Source: Branchiostoma belcheri (lineage: Eukaryota > Chordata > Leptocardii > Amphioxiformes > Branchiostomatidae). From it: a stretch of 64,000 nt of DNA. This document shows positions 42,195-54,067 of this stretch, piece by piece. Made by a program: the position numbers and the translations under genes. The notes below the pieces were generated by a model. It did not search any database, had not been told where the DNA came from, and saw only the letters and a list, made by a program, of their open reading frames with translations. How positions within the stretch are numbered: the first letter of the stretch is position 1; every line of letters starts with the position of its first letter. The stretch is taken from NCBI RefSeq assembly GCF_001625305.1, contig NW_017804209.1, positions 1,041,176-1,105,175 of the forward strand. The letters run 5' to 3'.

Positions 42195-43313
42195 CACACA
42201 GACACACACCTAACCACACATCTAACCACACACACACACATACGTCTTACCATCCATCCACACGCACATATTAGCTTTGCAAAGAGCTGTCTGATAATAA
42301 GTGCAGCACATACGTTTGTTGTAACACACACACTGCACACACACTCACATCTAACCATCCATCCACACACATGTACACACACACACATGTACACACAAAC
42401 TCACACAGACACACACACATGTGCACTGAACACTGCATGATCATTAGATCAGACCTGTTCTTACTTTGGAGACAAAAAAATGTCCATGATAATTTAGTGC
42501 AAGGAAGTGTAAGATACTGACTTTGGGTAACCATTCTAGTTATAGTGTGAAACACAACATTAGTCAGCTTCTGCTTCTCCAAACATTTCCTTGTAAAGGA
42601 CTGTCCAAAATTTTGTACTTTGCCGAATGAAGACCCTAACGTTACTTCTGAGCTGCTATTGTAGTTCTTGCTGTAGATATCAGAATGCTTGTCTCATTGG
42701 TTAAACAACTTTATATTTAGAATTCTAAATCAATGAACTGACTTGTACATTGTAAGCCATCACTTCTTGCAATAGTAGGAATATTACCACACCTGTTTCC
42801 ATGGTGATTTCCATAGCAACAGCCAATAGGACATGCTGGTGTAGATGACATGATGTAGCCACAGTATCCTGTCTCTAACCTGTAGAGTCACTAAGGTTAA
42901 ACTCCTGCAACTGTTGCTTGAATGTGTGTTTTGTCAAAACTGTAGATTTTTCTAAGGGGCAGATGATTTTTCTGTAACTAACACTGAATGGCCCTAGTAA
43001 GGAATTCTTTTGTTCAAGTGTCTGTCAGAGACTTTGTTTTCTTATTTTACTTGTAAGACCCAGAGAATCTGTACAGTGAAGGTAGACAGTTCTTGAGAGC
43101 TGAAATCTGAGGTTTACTCCAAAATGATCACCATGTCTCTGATAGACTTTTTTACTGACCTTGTAAGGCCCAGAGAATATGCACAGTGAAGGTTCTTGAC
43201 AGCTGAAATTTGAGGTTTACTCCTTACTGATCACCATGTGACTCATACTTTCTTTATGTTCTCTGTTATGTTGATGCTGAATTATATCAGCTTTTAGCAA
43301 TAACGGAAATAAA
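42195..43313 (+). other. Probable NUP50 3' UTR and a candidate poly(A) signal
   Basis: CA-rich to about 42420, then ordinary AT-rich sequence with an internally repeated block (GACCCAGAGAATCTGTACAG and GGCCCAGAGAATATGCACAG). AATAAA occurs at 43308-43313. The UTR extent is inferred; no signal was tested. Confidence 0.35.
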
Positions 43314-45910
43314 CAGGGCTTCAACCAAACCAATTGCCAGGCTGGTGTGTTCAGTAGAAATACCATAACTAATACCATATGCGATGGTATATGCTCATGA
43401 AAATGTACCCAACACTTGTACGGTTATGTTACATGTTGTAGTACTTGTCTTGGACTTTTGGACCAAATGTGTGCCCTTAGAGGGTTAAACAGGCTTTATG
43501 AACTGAGCAAAGTTCAGTGGGGACTGACTGGTGTACAAACTGTGAACATGCCTCCGGATTATAAATCCGGTGAGGTACACTTGATAAAGTTACTCCAGTA
43601 TGTCCTATCCCTCATAGCAGACACTAATGCAGGCCCTGCGAGACCAGCATCTCTTTCTAGCATGGACAAAAGTGTAGTATGAGGACGTCCCACTCTACGT
43701 AGCGTAGAGTGGACAGTTTGATCCACCCAATTCCACACACCTGGTCACCTGCATATGTCCAATGGCACTTCACACTTGTAGGGTTAAATTTACTCCATAT
43801 AACATCAGGAATGCTCACATGACTGCATAGTACATGTATGAGCCCCATGTTGTAGAGGGTAAGTCTGGAATCTTTTTTAGAGGTTAACACATTAAAGACA
43901 ACAAATTCTCTTCTCATGGTTGTATTTTGTTACTAGCCACGTGGGAGACATGTAGAGCGGTGAGATATAGTAATGCAGTAGCTTCACTCCTGTACAAGCT
44001 GCACAGAATGTAGAGAGGGCCTATTATCTGCATTCACACAGCTATCCCATAAGTGGATCAGACATAGCCTCTACCAGGCTTCTGGAAAGAGTAGAAACTG
44101 GCCAAATAGATAACATGCCGAGGGAGTAGGTCTGCTAGACAGCACAGTAACTACAGTTTGCCGCACCCTGGTATGTTATCTCTCTATTTGGCCAAATTCT
44201 ATTGTTTCCAGCCGCCTCCCGAAGTCAGAAGACGGTAGATCAGACAGCCATAGCTAGGAGGTCTTGTTCAACAGTTCACCAACATGTACTAGCCTCCTGC
44301 CTGCGTTTGTTACAATGAGCGCTGGGTTTGTGTTCTGGTACAGCATGGATACAGCTACCTCCCAGCGAAAACATACCACTACGATCATCATAGAAACAAA
44401 GTAGGTCACTAGAAAAATCTGCGCAGGAGGCTACATCTATGTTGTAAGGCACAGTTTCATCAGTGTACAAAATCAAGTCATATTGCAGCTTCATTTTCAT
44501 AATGTAACATTAATAATGTTGTACTGCGGAATCAACTTGTGATTCAAATGCAACATTGTAGAATTACGCAACCTGGCACATTGCAACTTTGAAGGATTTT
44601 GCAACATGGCACAACTTTGTAGAAAGTTTGCAACATGGCACAAGAATTCAGCATTCTTACTGCAGAGCATTTTTGTAAACGTTCAAAAACTGCATGACGA
44701 CAGTAACACTTTCCCAAACTTTGCTGGTACAGAAAATGCACCAATTACTTGGTTCCTATTACATTTAAAAGCAGAATAGTTCCATGGCTCAGCCCTGGGT
44801 TTGTAAATTCTCAGGATATTGCAACAATCATTTTTACCTGTGGCTTTTCCTCTACCCCTGCATGTTTATTTGCTTCTGTTATACTTATGTTTTGCAAATT
44901 TTGCTTTTACTTTGTATGTGCAATAAATAAAACAACAATAAAAACAACAATACATTGTCTGAAGTAATGGTTAAGCTGCACAGGTATAACTATATAAGCA
45001 CAGTTTCAATGTACACAGAGTTTCGGTTATATCAGCTTGGCACTCATACTGATAACTTGGCACATATACCTATTTTAAAATACAATATTTAGAGGAAAAC
45101 TTGACAAATTCTAGAAATTTACAAAACTTCAATTTGCTCCCATGATAACATGAGAAACCAGCCTGTCAGGCCCAATAAAATATTCCGCTGGCCAACTTTT
45201 TCACCACAAGTTCAGCTCAATTTCAGCCTTACATTATAGTCATACAAACTACTATGTACGTTACTTCGTAGAACTTTTCCTTTAGGAACTAATATGGTAA
45301 AATCTTGTCATAATTGAGTTGGTTAAAACGGACAGTCCTTCCCTTATATCTAACATACCAACCATCTTTCTGAACTGCATATTGCCATTTTCCCTTTGGT
45401 AACACTTGTTTCACTACTGCACAGAATTAAACACTTATCCATCAATATACATGACATTGTACATGTCTCTCTCTCTATGACTTACTGCACATAGTTCTGC
45501 ATCAGTCCCTATCAATATACTATATTGGTCAGAGTTTGACACTGTATCAGTTCTTTAACATCTACTATACCGCTATTAGTTTCAACACAGTGCTAAATTT
45601 AGTTCCTGTACGGTACATGTACTAGTACTCTACTGAACAGAGTTAAACACTATATGTAAATGTAATCTATACAAAATTATGACACTTCTCCTATTGTATA
45701 CTAGTAATATGGCCTCTGCTAGTCAATATTGACTAAATCAAGGAAAATAGAAGCACCTTGGTGTAATTTTTCTACATAATCTTGTACTGCACACTTGATG
45801 ATGTACTCCAAAGAGTAACATGAACAGTTCCCCTGGTTTCTTTGAGATAAACACATAAGAGGGCTCTTCTCTCAGACCTTTAAAGAATAAGAGGGCTCCT
45901 TCCGCACACC
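43314..45910. other. Intergenic region between convergent NUP50 and DRAM2-like genes
   Basis: No convincing exon. It holds a short perfect hairpin CCACTCTACGTAGCGTAGAGTGG (about 43689-43711), MITE A copy 3 and AT-rich sequence. Part may be the DRAM2-like 3' UTR. Confidence 0.4.
44065..44256. mobile_element. Foldback MITE, family A
   Basis: TAGCCTCTACCAGGCTTCTG, AGATAACATGCCGAGGGAG, then the complementary arm GTATGTTATCTCTCTATTTGG and CCAGCCGCCTCCCGAAG; the right tip is disturbed. Confidence 0.7.
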
Positions 45911-48900
45911 TTAAGTAATAAGTGGGCTTGTCTCGCTGAGTTCCTCCCACTTGAGGCGAATGACTGCGTCCATCTCCGTTAGCTGGAAGTCTGGGATGAA
46001 GGTGAAGAAATAAAACAGGAAGGCGATGGCCATGATCCACTCACTGATGGTGCTGGCCACGTGGGGGGCATAGCCCTGCAGGGGGGTCNNNNNNNNNNNN
46101 NNNNNNNNNNNNNNNNNNNNNNNNNNNNNNNNNNNNNNNNNNNNNNNNNNNNNNNNNNNNNNNNNNNNNNNNNNNNNNNNNNNNNNNNNNNNNNNNNNNN
46201 NNNNNNNNNNNNNNNNNNNNNNNNNNNNNNNNNNNNNNNNNNNNNNNNNNNNNNNNNNNNNNNNNNNNNNNNNNNNNNNNNNNNNNNNNNNNNNNNNNNN
46301 NNNNNNNNNNNNNNNNNNNNNNNNNNNNNNNNNNNNNNNNNNNNNNNNNNNNNNNNNNNNNNNNNNNNNNNNNNNNNNNNNNNNNNNNNNNNNNNNNNNN
46401 NNNNNNNNNNNNNNNNNNNNNNNNNNNNNNNNNNNNNNNNNNNNNNNNNNNNNNNNNNNNNNNNNNNNNNNNNNNNNNNNNNNNNNNNNNNNNNNNNNNN
46501 NNNNNNNNNNNNNNNNNNNNNNNNNNNNNNNNNNNNNNNNNNNNNNNNNNNNNNNNNNNGAAGTAGGGNGGGGGGTTAACGACGTACTCAAACAGTACCC
46601 CCCTCACACACACACACAGTACCCCCCCTCACACACGCACACACATCACACTCACACAGACGGACACACACACACTCGCAAACACACACACAAACATACA
46701 CTCACACACACCCAGATACACAGACACAACAACACATACTTACCGGGTCCCCAGGCTGCCAGTGTAGCCTGTCGTGTGCATGTTCGTGTGTTGCCCACTG
46801 GTAATTTGCTGACATAGCTGTCCCAAATGCTGCACTTTCGTTAAGGTTACCCAACAGATGACATACCAAAACCACCTACAAAGTTCAGTTTTATATTCAA
46901 CTATATTTACCACAAAGTTGAGTTTTATATATACCTGCCCATGGTGAGCACATCATTTTCAATCGTGTTGATTATTGATGGCAACTAATGAGAAATCATG
47001 GTGAAACCAGCCAGTTTGCCTGTACTGTTTGACAATGCTTTGTTTGACGTAAATTGTGCCATGTTTACAGTATTTGACATTAAAACTCGATTTGGAAAAC
47101 ATTTATGTCTTACTCATGTTGTGAGGCGACCCTCTTTTAGGAGACCACCTGTCCAAGGTGACCACTTTTCTTCGGTCCCCTGGGTGGTCACCTTGGGCAG
47201 GTTTCATTGTAGCAAGTTCTACCCCCGACCCAAAGGATACCGATGATCATGGCGAGAGCCCCGACGGCAGTAATGGCGGCCCGGGCGCGGCACAGTCGCA
47301 GCGAGGCATAGGCAGGGTAGAGACGATACGAGACAGCGGTGTGGAGACAGCTGTACACCACTCCCATCCCGAACACCAGCGCAGCGCCGATGAAATGTAC
47401 TGTCTTCACGTTACCTTCCTACAACACAGGTATAACTACTGTTATATCAGCACAGTTTCAGTGTTAGAGGTGGGGTAACACAGGTATAACTACTGTTATA
47501 TCAGCACAGTTTCAGTGTTAAGGGCAGGGTAGAGCCACAGGTATAACTACAGTTATATCAGCACAGTTAGGGGCAGGGTAGAGCCTGTAGGTGACAGCGG
47601 TGTGGAGACAGCTGTACACCACTCCCATCCTAAACACCAGCGCAGCTCCGATGAAGTGTACTGTCTTCATGTTACCTTCCTGGGGGGCATTTTAAGTTAG
47701 TTAGTTAAAGTCCTCTCCACAACCAATAGTATGGTCGCATATGGCGGTGCCCATCTCCATTTCTATCACCCTTGGGCCACACAGTCGTGCAATCACTACA
47801 GCAGGGGGCTAGACCACGGGTAGTGGTGTGTGTTTAACTCCCAACTCCCATACACACAGGCCACTACAGAAGGGGGCTAGACCACGGGTAGTGGTGTGTG
47901 TTTAACTCCCAACTCCCATACACACAGGCCACTACAGCAGGGGGCTAGTCCACTGGTAGTGGTGTGTGTTTAACTCCCAACTCCCATACACACAGGCCAC
48001 TACAGCAGGGGGCTAGTCCACTGGTAGTGGTGTGTGTTCATCTTCCATACCCTTTTCAAATGCTGAGTGCTAAGCAGAGAAAGCAAATTTGTGTACCATT
48101 TTTGAAGTCTTTGGTATGACTCAGCGCCCAGGGATAGGAGACTCACATCCTACAGAATGTAAGGCAAGCACTCTACCGACTTGGCCATTGCACAGGTCTT
48201 TTTAAGACTAACGTAATTTTACCCGAGACAAGTACAGACTTATGACTAGCTTTAAGCACAACTCCAGTAAGATGCTCTGAGGAAGGTGTCTGATAGATAC
48301 AAAATGTAAGCAATGTAAGACAATACTGGTTGTGTAAAAGAAAACCCCAATAATTCCTCTGTGCAATAGCTAAAGAGATTGTATTATGATATAATCTCAG
48401 ACAAACTAAATATGTCTCCTATCTGTTAAAACTACCAATTTTGGGTGGCTGTACATGTATGACAGAACCTGCCAGATATATACTGTGATACAAAACGGGA
48501 AGTTTGACGAATATCATTAAGGTTTCACCTGGAAGTTTGGTTATAAGTGTGGTCTCACCTGGAAGTTTGCCACGAGTGTGAGGCCGACCGAGGTCAGCAG
48601 CCCGACCCACAGGCCGACCTTGTTCAGCAGCCGCACGCCGCGGGAGTTTGTCTGGTTCATCGCCTCGACCTGCTTATATCGAACGTACATGGTGCCCAGA
48701 CCTGTAACACAAACACACCTGCTTATATCGAACGTACATGGTGCCCAGACCTGTAACACAAACACACCTGCTTATATCTCACGTACATGGTGCCCAGACC
48801 TGTAACACAAACACACCTGCTTATATCGAACGTACATGGTGCCCAGGCCTGTAACACAAACACACCTGCTTATATCGGACGTACATGGTGCCCAGACCTG

Positions 48901-50267
48901 TAACACAAACACACCTGCTTATATCGAACGTACATGGTGCCCAGGCCTGTAACACAAACACACCTGCTTATATCGAACGTACATGGTGCCCAGGCCTGTA
49001 ACACATACACACCTGCTTATATCGAACGTACATGGTGCCCAGGCCTGTAACACATACACACCTGCTTATATCGAACGTACATGGTGCCCAGGCCTGTAAC
49101 AGAATTGTATAATAATTGTCATTACAGCACAGTATACTAGGCCACTCGAACTCTTCTTGACACTAGTAAGTGTATTGCGTTCTTTTGTATGTAGGGGTTT
49201 GACACCATATTACTAGCTTCCTCATTCACAGTGCTGCCATCCCCATACACAAGAACGATATGTCTCTTTTCCAGTCATGTCCAGGCCACTAGTTGTACGG
49301 AATTCGAAAGAGACGCATGCAGACCACAACAACAAGCGAACATGACTGGATCAACCTATTAGTAAGTCTTTTCATACTAACACATCACAGAAAAAACTAC
49401 TTAGGAAACTATCCAAGGAAACTTACTGAGGAATGCAGATATGTTCAGCATCTGGCCGAACACACAGCTCTCTGGGATCTTGTCTCCTGTGTCGCTAAAC
49501 AAACAAACAAACAAACAAATAAACAATGTCATACAGTACTCGGTACAGGATGTCTGAGCAAGATAGATAGATGCTAGATTGATTTTCATATCTTTGTAAT
49601 TAGCCCAAGGTATTGACTTGTGCAAGACTTCAGGGTACAGACTGAGATTGTGGCCATTGATATTCTCTAGCACACCAATGGGGCACTAAACTAGCCTCTA
49701 CCAGGGAGGTGACTGAAAAGAGTAGAAATCGGCCAAATAGAGAGATAGAATGCCGGGGGAGTTGGTCTGCTGGAGAGAACAGTTTGCCGCTGCAAAATAT
49801 ACTCTCTAGCGGACCAACTCCCCTGGCATGCTATGATAGAAATCAGCCAAATAGAGAGACTCACTATTTGGCTGATTTCTACTCTTTTCTGCCATGAAAA
49901 AGCCTGGTAAAGACTAGCACTAACAAACAAACAAACAAACAAACAAACCTGATGTAGGGAAAGTCAGGCACGACGTCGATGCACAGGACGGCCATGATGT
50001 AGGTCGTTACCATGGTAGCAAACAAACAAACAAACCTGATGTAGGGGAAGTCAGGCACGACGTCTCCGCGCAGGACGGCCATGATGTAGGTCGTTACCAT
50101 GGTAGCAAACAAACAAACAAACAAACAAACCTGATGTAGGGGAAGTCGGGCACGACATCGCCGCGCAGGACGGCCATGATGTAGGTCGTTACCATGGTAG
50201 CGGTCGTCCAGACGCCCAGCCCGATCGGCAGGAAACTCAGCCCCTCCGTGAACCAGAATCCCATCAT
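45911..50267 (-). CDS. DRAM2: DRAM2-like (Frag1/DRAM/Sfk1 family) membrane protein, interrupted by an assembly gap
   Basis: Homologue of DRAM1/DRAM2, multi-pass lysosomal membrane proteins that promote autophagy. Readable coding exons (minus): 50131-50267 (first of two Met codons; the exon acceptor is at 50273), 49427-49494, 48559-48701, 47241-47418 and the last exon from the gap edge (46088) to 45911. The first four join in phase. Family blocks: FWFTEGLSFLPIGLGVW, PYISDTGDKIPESCVFGQML, LGTMYVRYKQVEAMNQ, LTLVANFQEGNVKTVHFIGA, LVFGMGVVYS, and in the last exon STISEWIMAIAFLFYFFTFI followed by PDFQL. Hydrophobic helices are visible in exons 1, 3, 4 and the last exon. The segment corresponding to the helix and loop before STISEW is missing, presumably in the 471-N gap. 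It could equally be a DRAM1/2 co-orthologue; the symbol is by similarity. Confidence 0.88.
46089..46559. other. Assembly gap (471 N)
   Basis: Run of N inside the DRAM2-like gene. It removes the 5' part of the last exon and possibly a whole exon. CA-rich low-complexity sequence directly borders it (46600-46735), a likely cause. Confidence 0.97.
47426..47680 (-). repeat. Duplicated acceptor half of DRAM2-like exon 4 and a 54-bp array
   Basis: 47573-47679 repeats the first 35 codons of exon 4 with its own acceptor (CCCCCCAG before GAAGGTAAC); residues read EGNMKTVHFIGAALVFRMGV, then VYSCLHTAVTYRLYP. The interval 47426-47570 holds three units of CACAGGTATAACTAC plus TGTTATATCAGCACAGTT. Confidence 0.8.
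47770..48050. repeat. 65-bp minisatellite
   Basis: Four units with GCCACTACAGCAGGGGGCTA, GTAGTGGTGTGTGTTTAACT and CCCAACTCCCATACACACAG, nearly identical, in DRAM2-like intron 3. Confidence 0.9.
48521..49100 (-). repeat. DRAM2-like exon 3 with a nine-unit 49-bp splice-site array
   Basis: Nine copies (first one part of exon 3) of a 49-bp unit. On the minus strand it reads acceptor TTACAG, then 32 bases encoding LGTMYVRYKQ, then GTGTGTTTG. Eight intronic copies therefore carry both an intact acceptor and a donor-like GT. On the other edge of exon 3, the donor block CACCTGGAAGTTTG (plus strand) is also duplicated (48521-48540 and 48551-48570). Confidence 0.9.
49692..49916. mobile_element. Foldback MITE, family A
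   Basis: TAGCCTCTACCAGG at the left; arms AGAGTAGAAATCGGCCAAAT and GCCGGGGGAGTTGGTCTGCT with their complements; the right end is degraded (GCCTGGTAAAGACTA). It lies in DRAM2-like intron 1. Confidence 0.75.
49949..50106 (-). repeat. Two extra donor halves of DRAM2-like exon 1
   Basis: 49949-50019 and 50036-50106 each copy the last 71 coding bases of exon 1 (ATMVTTYIMAVLRGDVVPDF, then PYI and the AG that starts the split codon) with the GTTTGTTTG donor. The nearer copy keeps the R-G-D residues; the further one differs at three codons (L-C-I-D). Unit length is 87-95 bp. Confidence 0.9.
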
Positions 50268-50273
50268 GCACCA

Positions 50274-52197
50274 CTGCAGGAAGTAGGAAACAAAAAGTTT
50301 GTAGTAAGAATATTCTTTTAATCAGGGACGATTTTAGAAGGTAGAAACGCGTACCTCCAAATTTTCGATGTCCAATGTACATCTTGATCATGGAGTGATC
50401 TAGTCTCGTGAGAACACAAGACTAGATTGAGACTTGTTTAAAGTTAAAACTTTTGGTCCAACACAGAAAGTTCTCTCACCTAGAGCTTTCAACCAGTCAC
50501 TCTGGTCTTCCTCAGGCTTGTCAAGTGGAGCAGGGGTATTAAAGTAGGATTTCAACAACTCCCAACCATTGTTGCGATTCAGTCTCGATCTAGTCTCGTG
50601 TTGTTGCATTAGGGGGAATGCTCTATGCTAAATTCATAATGTAAACAGGTGTATTTGTTGCCAAACATCTGAGAAACAGTCACACCTCCCAAGAAGGCCA
50701 CCCTGGGGGCCGAGTAAAAGTCAGGACAGGTGGTTGTTACAGACTGGGGTGGTCGGCTTGAAGAGAAAATCATTACTTTCAGGTGAGGCTATTTTACCTG
50801 CAGGTTTGACTGTATGTTAAATTCAGATCACCAACACACCTGGGCAGCTGCAAGAGTCTCATCAAAACACCTGGGAGTTACCTGGACAGCTGTTACAGTA
50901 AGATTCCCACCACACACCTGTCAGACTTTACCTGGGAAGGTATGATGGCCTACAAGGACTTCACCTGGGATGGTGCAAGACTCTAACTAATGTACCTGGA
51001 AATTAAGGCTTCACCTGGGCAGCTGTAAGATTCTCACCAACACACCTGGAATCACAAGAGTATTACCCTCACAACTGAGTGTTCAGACTTCACCTGAGCA
51101 GGTGTTAGTAGTCACGAGAGTGTTACCCCCACACCTAAGTTGACCTGTGCAGGTGCATTAGTAAGAGTCATGTGTGTGCACACCTGTTAATAGTTAACCC
51201 ACGCTGTTACAACTCCGGGCCAGGCCAGGTCAATTTGTTGTTTCTCTGATGTTTGGCAACAAAATAAAACAGGTCTCAGTCCACAGCTGGTTCATGTATG
51301 TTGTCACTGACAGACTAAGCTCAAAGGGAAACGTTGAATTATACATTTGTAGCTCTATGATTAAAGAAAAAACAGAAAACAGCTTGCCATGTCAGGGAAG
51401 GGGTCTGAAAAGAAAACACAACCTGTCTTTTGTTGCAACTCAAAATCTTTTTTCACCATTTTCACCTAAAGTTGTTGAAAACACTTATCCTGGTTATTGA
51501 TAAACCGGGTTGATATTAACTTGTATGTCGGTCTGGCACAGGTGTCACCAGCTGTCGGCTTCCTCTAGAGACTCCCCTCGGTATTACACTGACACGTGCA
51601 CAAATGTACACCCCCTCTGAGTCTCCTTTCCCCCTCCGTGACCTCACAAGTCACAAGATTCTGAAGTCACCTTCCAAACTTCCTGTTCAGGACACATTTT
51701 ATTAACCTCTCTATCTGTTAATGAGTAACTCTTCGTTAAACCTCCCTGTGTTAATGGCTAGGGTTGCATTTCCCAGCCGGGGCCCAGTGGGCAATGGACA
51801 TAAGAACAACAAAATGCAGAGAACATGCTAATTAACAGAATCCGTCTGAATTCTCAATTTCAGCTCGGTTCCATTTCTGCCAATATTAGCAGTCACGTAG
51901 CCTCACCTGGCCTGTTTAATAGGGGACTCGTCAAAAAGCAGTTACTCAAGCAACTGGCTACGATTTTCCTAAATCATATCCAGACAAACAAACAAAAACA
52001 AACAAACAAACCTTGAGGGTTTCATTTCCCCGTCATAAAATTATGCAAATTATTTCCTGTATTCTAAATTTGACTGTTAAATCGGGGGAAACTGATAGTT
52101 GCGTATGTATTGAGTATAATCTAAATACATATGACTGGTATCAAAGAGCTTCAACCCTTGCTGGTAACGTTATATTCATTTGTGTGAACTATGATCG
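50274..52197. other. Intron upstream of the DRAM2-like start exon
   Basis: No exon seen. It contains half of a family J MITE (50435-50520) and a degenerate tandem region at about 50800-51140 built on CACCTGGGCAGCTG and TCACCTG blocks. The rest is AT-rich. Confidence 0.45.
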
Positions 52198-52406
52198 TAG
52201 CCTCTACCAGGCTTCGGGAGGCGTATGGAAAGAGTAGAAATCGGCCAAATAGAGAGAAAATATGGCAGGGAGTTTTTCTGCTGGGAGAGAACATTCTGGA
52301 GCGGCAAACTGGTCCCTCCCAGCAGAACAACTCCCCTGGCATATTATCTCTCTATTTGGCCGATTTCTACTCTTTCCAGCCGCCTCCCGAAGCCTGGTAG
52401 AGGCTA
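52198..52406. mobile_element. Foldback MITE, family A (best copy)
   Basis: 209 bp, nearly perfect hairpin: TAGCCTCTACCAGGCTTCGG, AGAGTAGAAATCGGCCAAAT, AGAGAGAAAATATGGCAGGG against the right arm ending GCCTCCCGAAGCCTGGTAGA and GGCTA. A matching long target duplication is not seen in the flanks. Confidence 0.85.
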
Positions 52407-52442
52407 AGGAAAGAGGACATACAAAGAAACAAAACCTCTCAC

Positions 52443-52640
52443 CTTCTGTCGTCTACAAACGTAGAGTAGCGACCCGGACAGGTCTGGAAACCAAAAGCAG
52501 AACTCCTGCGTCACATGCCGGGTTTTTCCTCCAGAAGGTCACAAAAATCTTTCTCTGCTGACAGCAGAAACCGGAAGTCGGAGTTTCGCTCCGATCAAAA
52601 CAACACCAGCTGATCCGGGCAGACGCTCCGCCGCGCCGCC
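52443..52640 (-). promoter_or_regulatory. Candidate noncoding first exon and promoter of the DRAM2-like gene
   Basis: On the minus strand a GC-rich segment with an ETS core (ACTTCCGGTTT) runs into GACGACAGAAG followed by GTGAGAGG, a strong donor, 2.2 kb upstream of the acceptor at 50273. No ATG in this stretch leads into a long frame. It would supply the 5' UTR; inferred from position and splice signals. Confidence 0.35.
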
Positions 52641-53060
52641 TGGCGGAGAATGTTGAAATGCAGCCGATAGGTTTTGAACATCTGCATCTGGCGTAACACA
52701 CCAGCTTTGCAGGCACGCGGCGCGGCGGCAGCTGGCTGTATCACACCAAACGACTTGTTACACCTAACCCTTGAACATCTAACTGTAGACATTGTTTAAA
52801 GCTAATGATAATGTCCATAGTCCCTACTGTACTTGGTGACAGCGAGTTCCACTCTGCGATAGATCTAGGAAAGAATGATATGAAAACATGAAGTCGAAAT
52901 TTTATGTTTCAACCTTTTTTCCAACCGACACTTCTTCTGGCTTGGAAAGGCTCCAGGTAAGGGTTTCCCGTCACCTCATGTTGTCAGAGAGCGTCCCCAA
53001 CAAAAATGTTCGCGGTCCGATGAGAATGATGGTAAGATGAAGCTTGACCCCTGAAACGGG

Positions 53061-53233
53061 TAGTCTACAACAAACTCCTTTGCAGGCTAAAATCGGCTAG
53101 GGATCATTGGCCAGAGGAGTTGGCCGGCCATAGAGGGTCCAGCTTGCCTGCACGTGCCTCAGGCCAATTATATCCCCCTTTTAGGCCGATTTCTACTATT
53201 TATTCGGCCTGCAAAAGAGTCTGGTGGAGACTA
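53061..53233. mobile_element. Foldback MITE, family E
   Basis: TAGTCTACAACAAACTCCTT, TGCAGGCTAAAATCGG at the left; GGCCGATTTCTACTATTTAT, CGGCCTGCAAAAGAGTCTGG and GGAGACTA at the right. The centre has GGAGTTGGCCGGCC. Confidence 0.65.
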
Positions 53234-54067
53234 TCAAATGGGCGTTCTAGTCTCATTCTATTTTTCTGACTTTAAAAAATGATATGTCATGAATTGCATT
53301 TACCATCAATCCCTTCCTGAGTTATAATCTTCCAAGTCGGAAACGAAATACATATGGGCCCCTGCAGTATAAAACAAAACAACAGCCTTAATAATAGGGG
53401 GCCAACACCAATTCTTCACGTGCGGCCAAGACTTATAGTCTGCCCGTACCCAAAACACACACACACACACACACAACACACACACCACCCCCCACCGCCC
53501 CCCAAAATAAATCATCCCTCCAAGCAAACATGTCCAGAACACAAGATATCAAAACAGAAAGTTCTGCTGTAGTACAGTGCCAAGAAAATCCACCAGGGGG
53601 ATTATAAGATTCTTCGACCACCTAATGACATCCCATTCAAAACTTCTTCATTCCTTTTGCAAAACGTTAACGATAAACGAACAAACGCTTCCAAGAGAGG
53701 GGTAACATCTTGATTGAAGCACTACCAAGTCCAAAACATATAAACTCCGTATATGTACATTTGCCCTCACACATAACATGATTTTGCACAAAAATACACA
53801 TACAGCAGAAAGTAACCATTGGTGTATGGTCCGTTCATTTTGGGTCTGTTCATTTCTTGCGCTGAAAAACAGGACAGCGTTATGTGTTATTACTTCTATG
53901 TTGTTATTCGTTTTAAACCCCTGCCCGTGTATCCACAGACCACAGCCCACATCACTGCTTGTTGCTGCATTTCGCACGTCTTTTTTGATCCGGTATTTTG
54001 TTTGGGTTATTCGTTCGGAAGCCAAGTCTCCATATCAGAACCTAGATTCCCGCGGTTGGTGTGCTCG

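Noticed and set aside
43416-43917. Overlapping ORFs of 86-88 codons on both strands
   Set aside because: No homology signal by eye; they surround a short palindrome and look like noncoding repeat sequence.
46041-46613. ORFs spanning the large N run
   Set aside because: Artificial frames through N; only the segment encoding STISEWIM on the minus strand is real.
48671-49100. CRISPR-like regular repeat array
   Set aside because: Head-to-tail 49-bp units without unique spacers, derived from the edge of a host exon.
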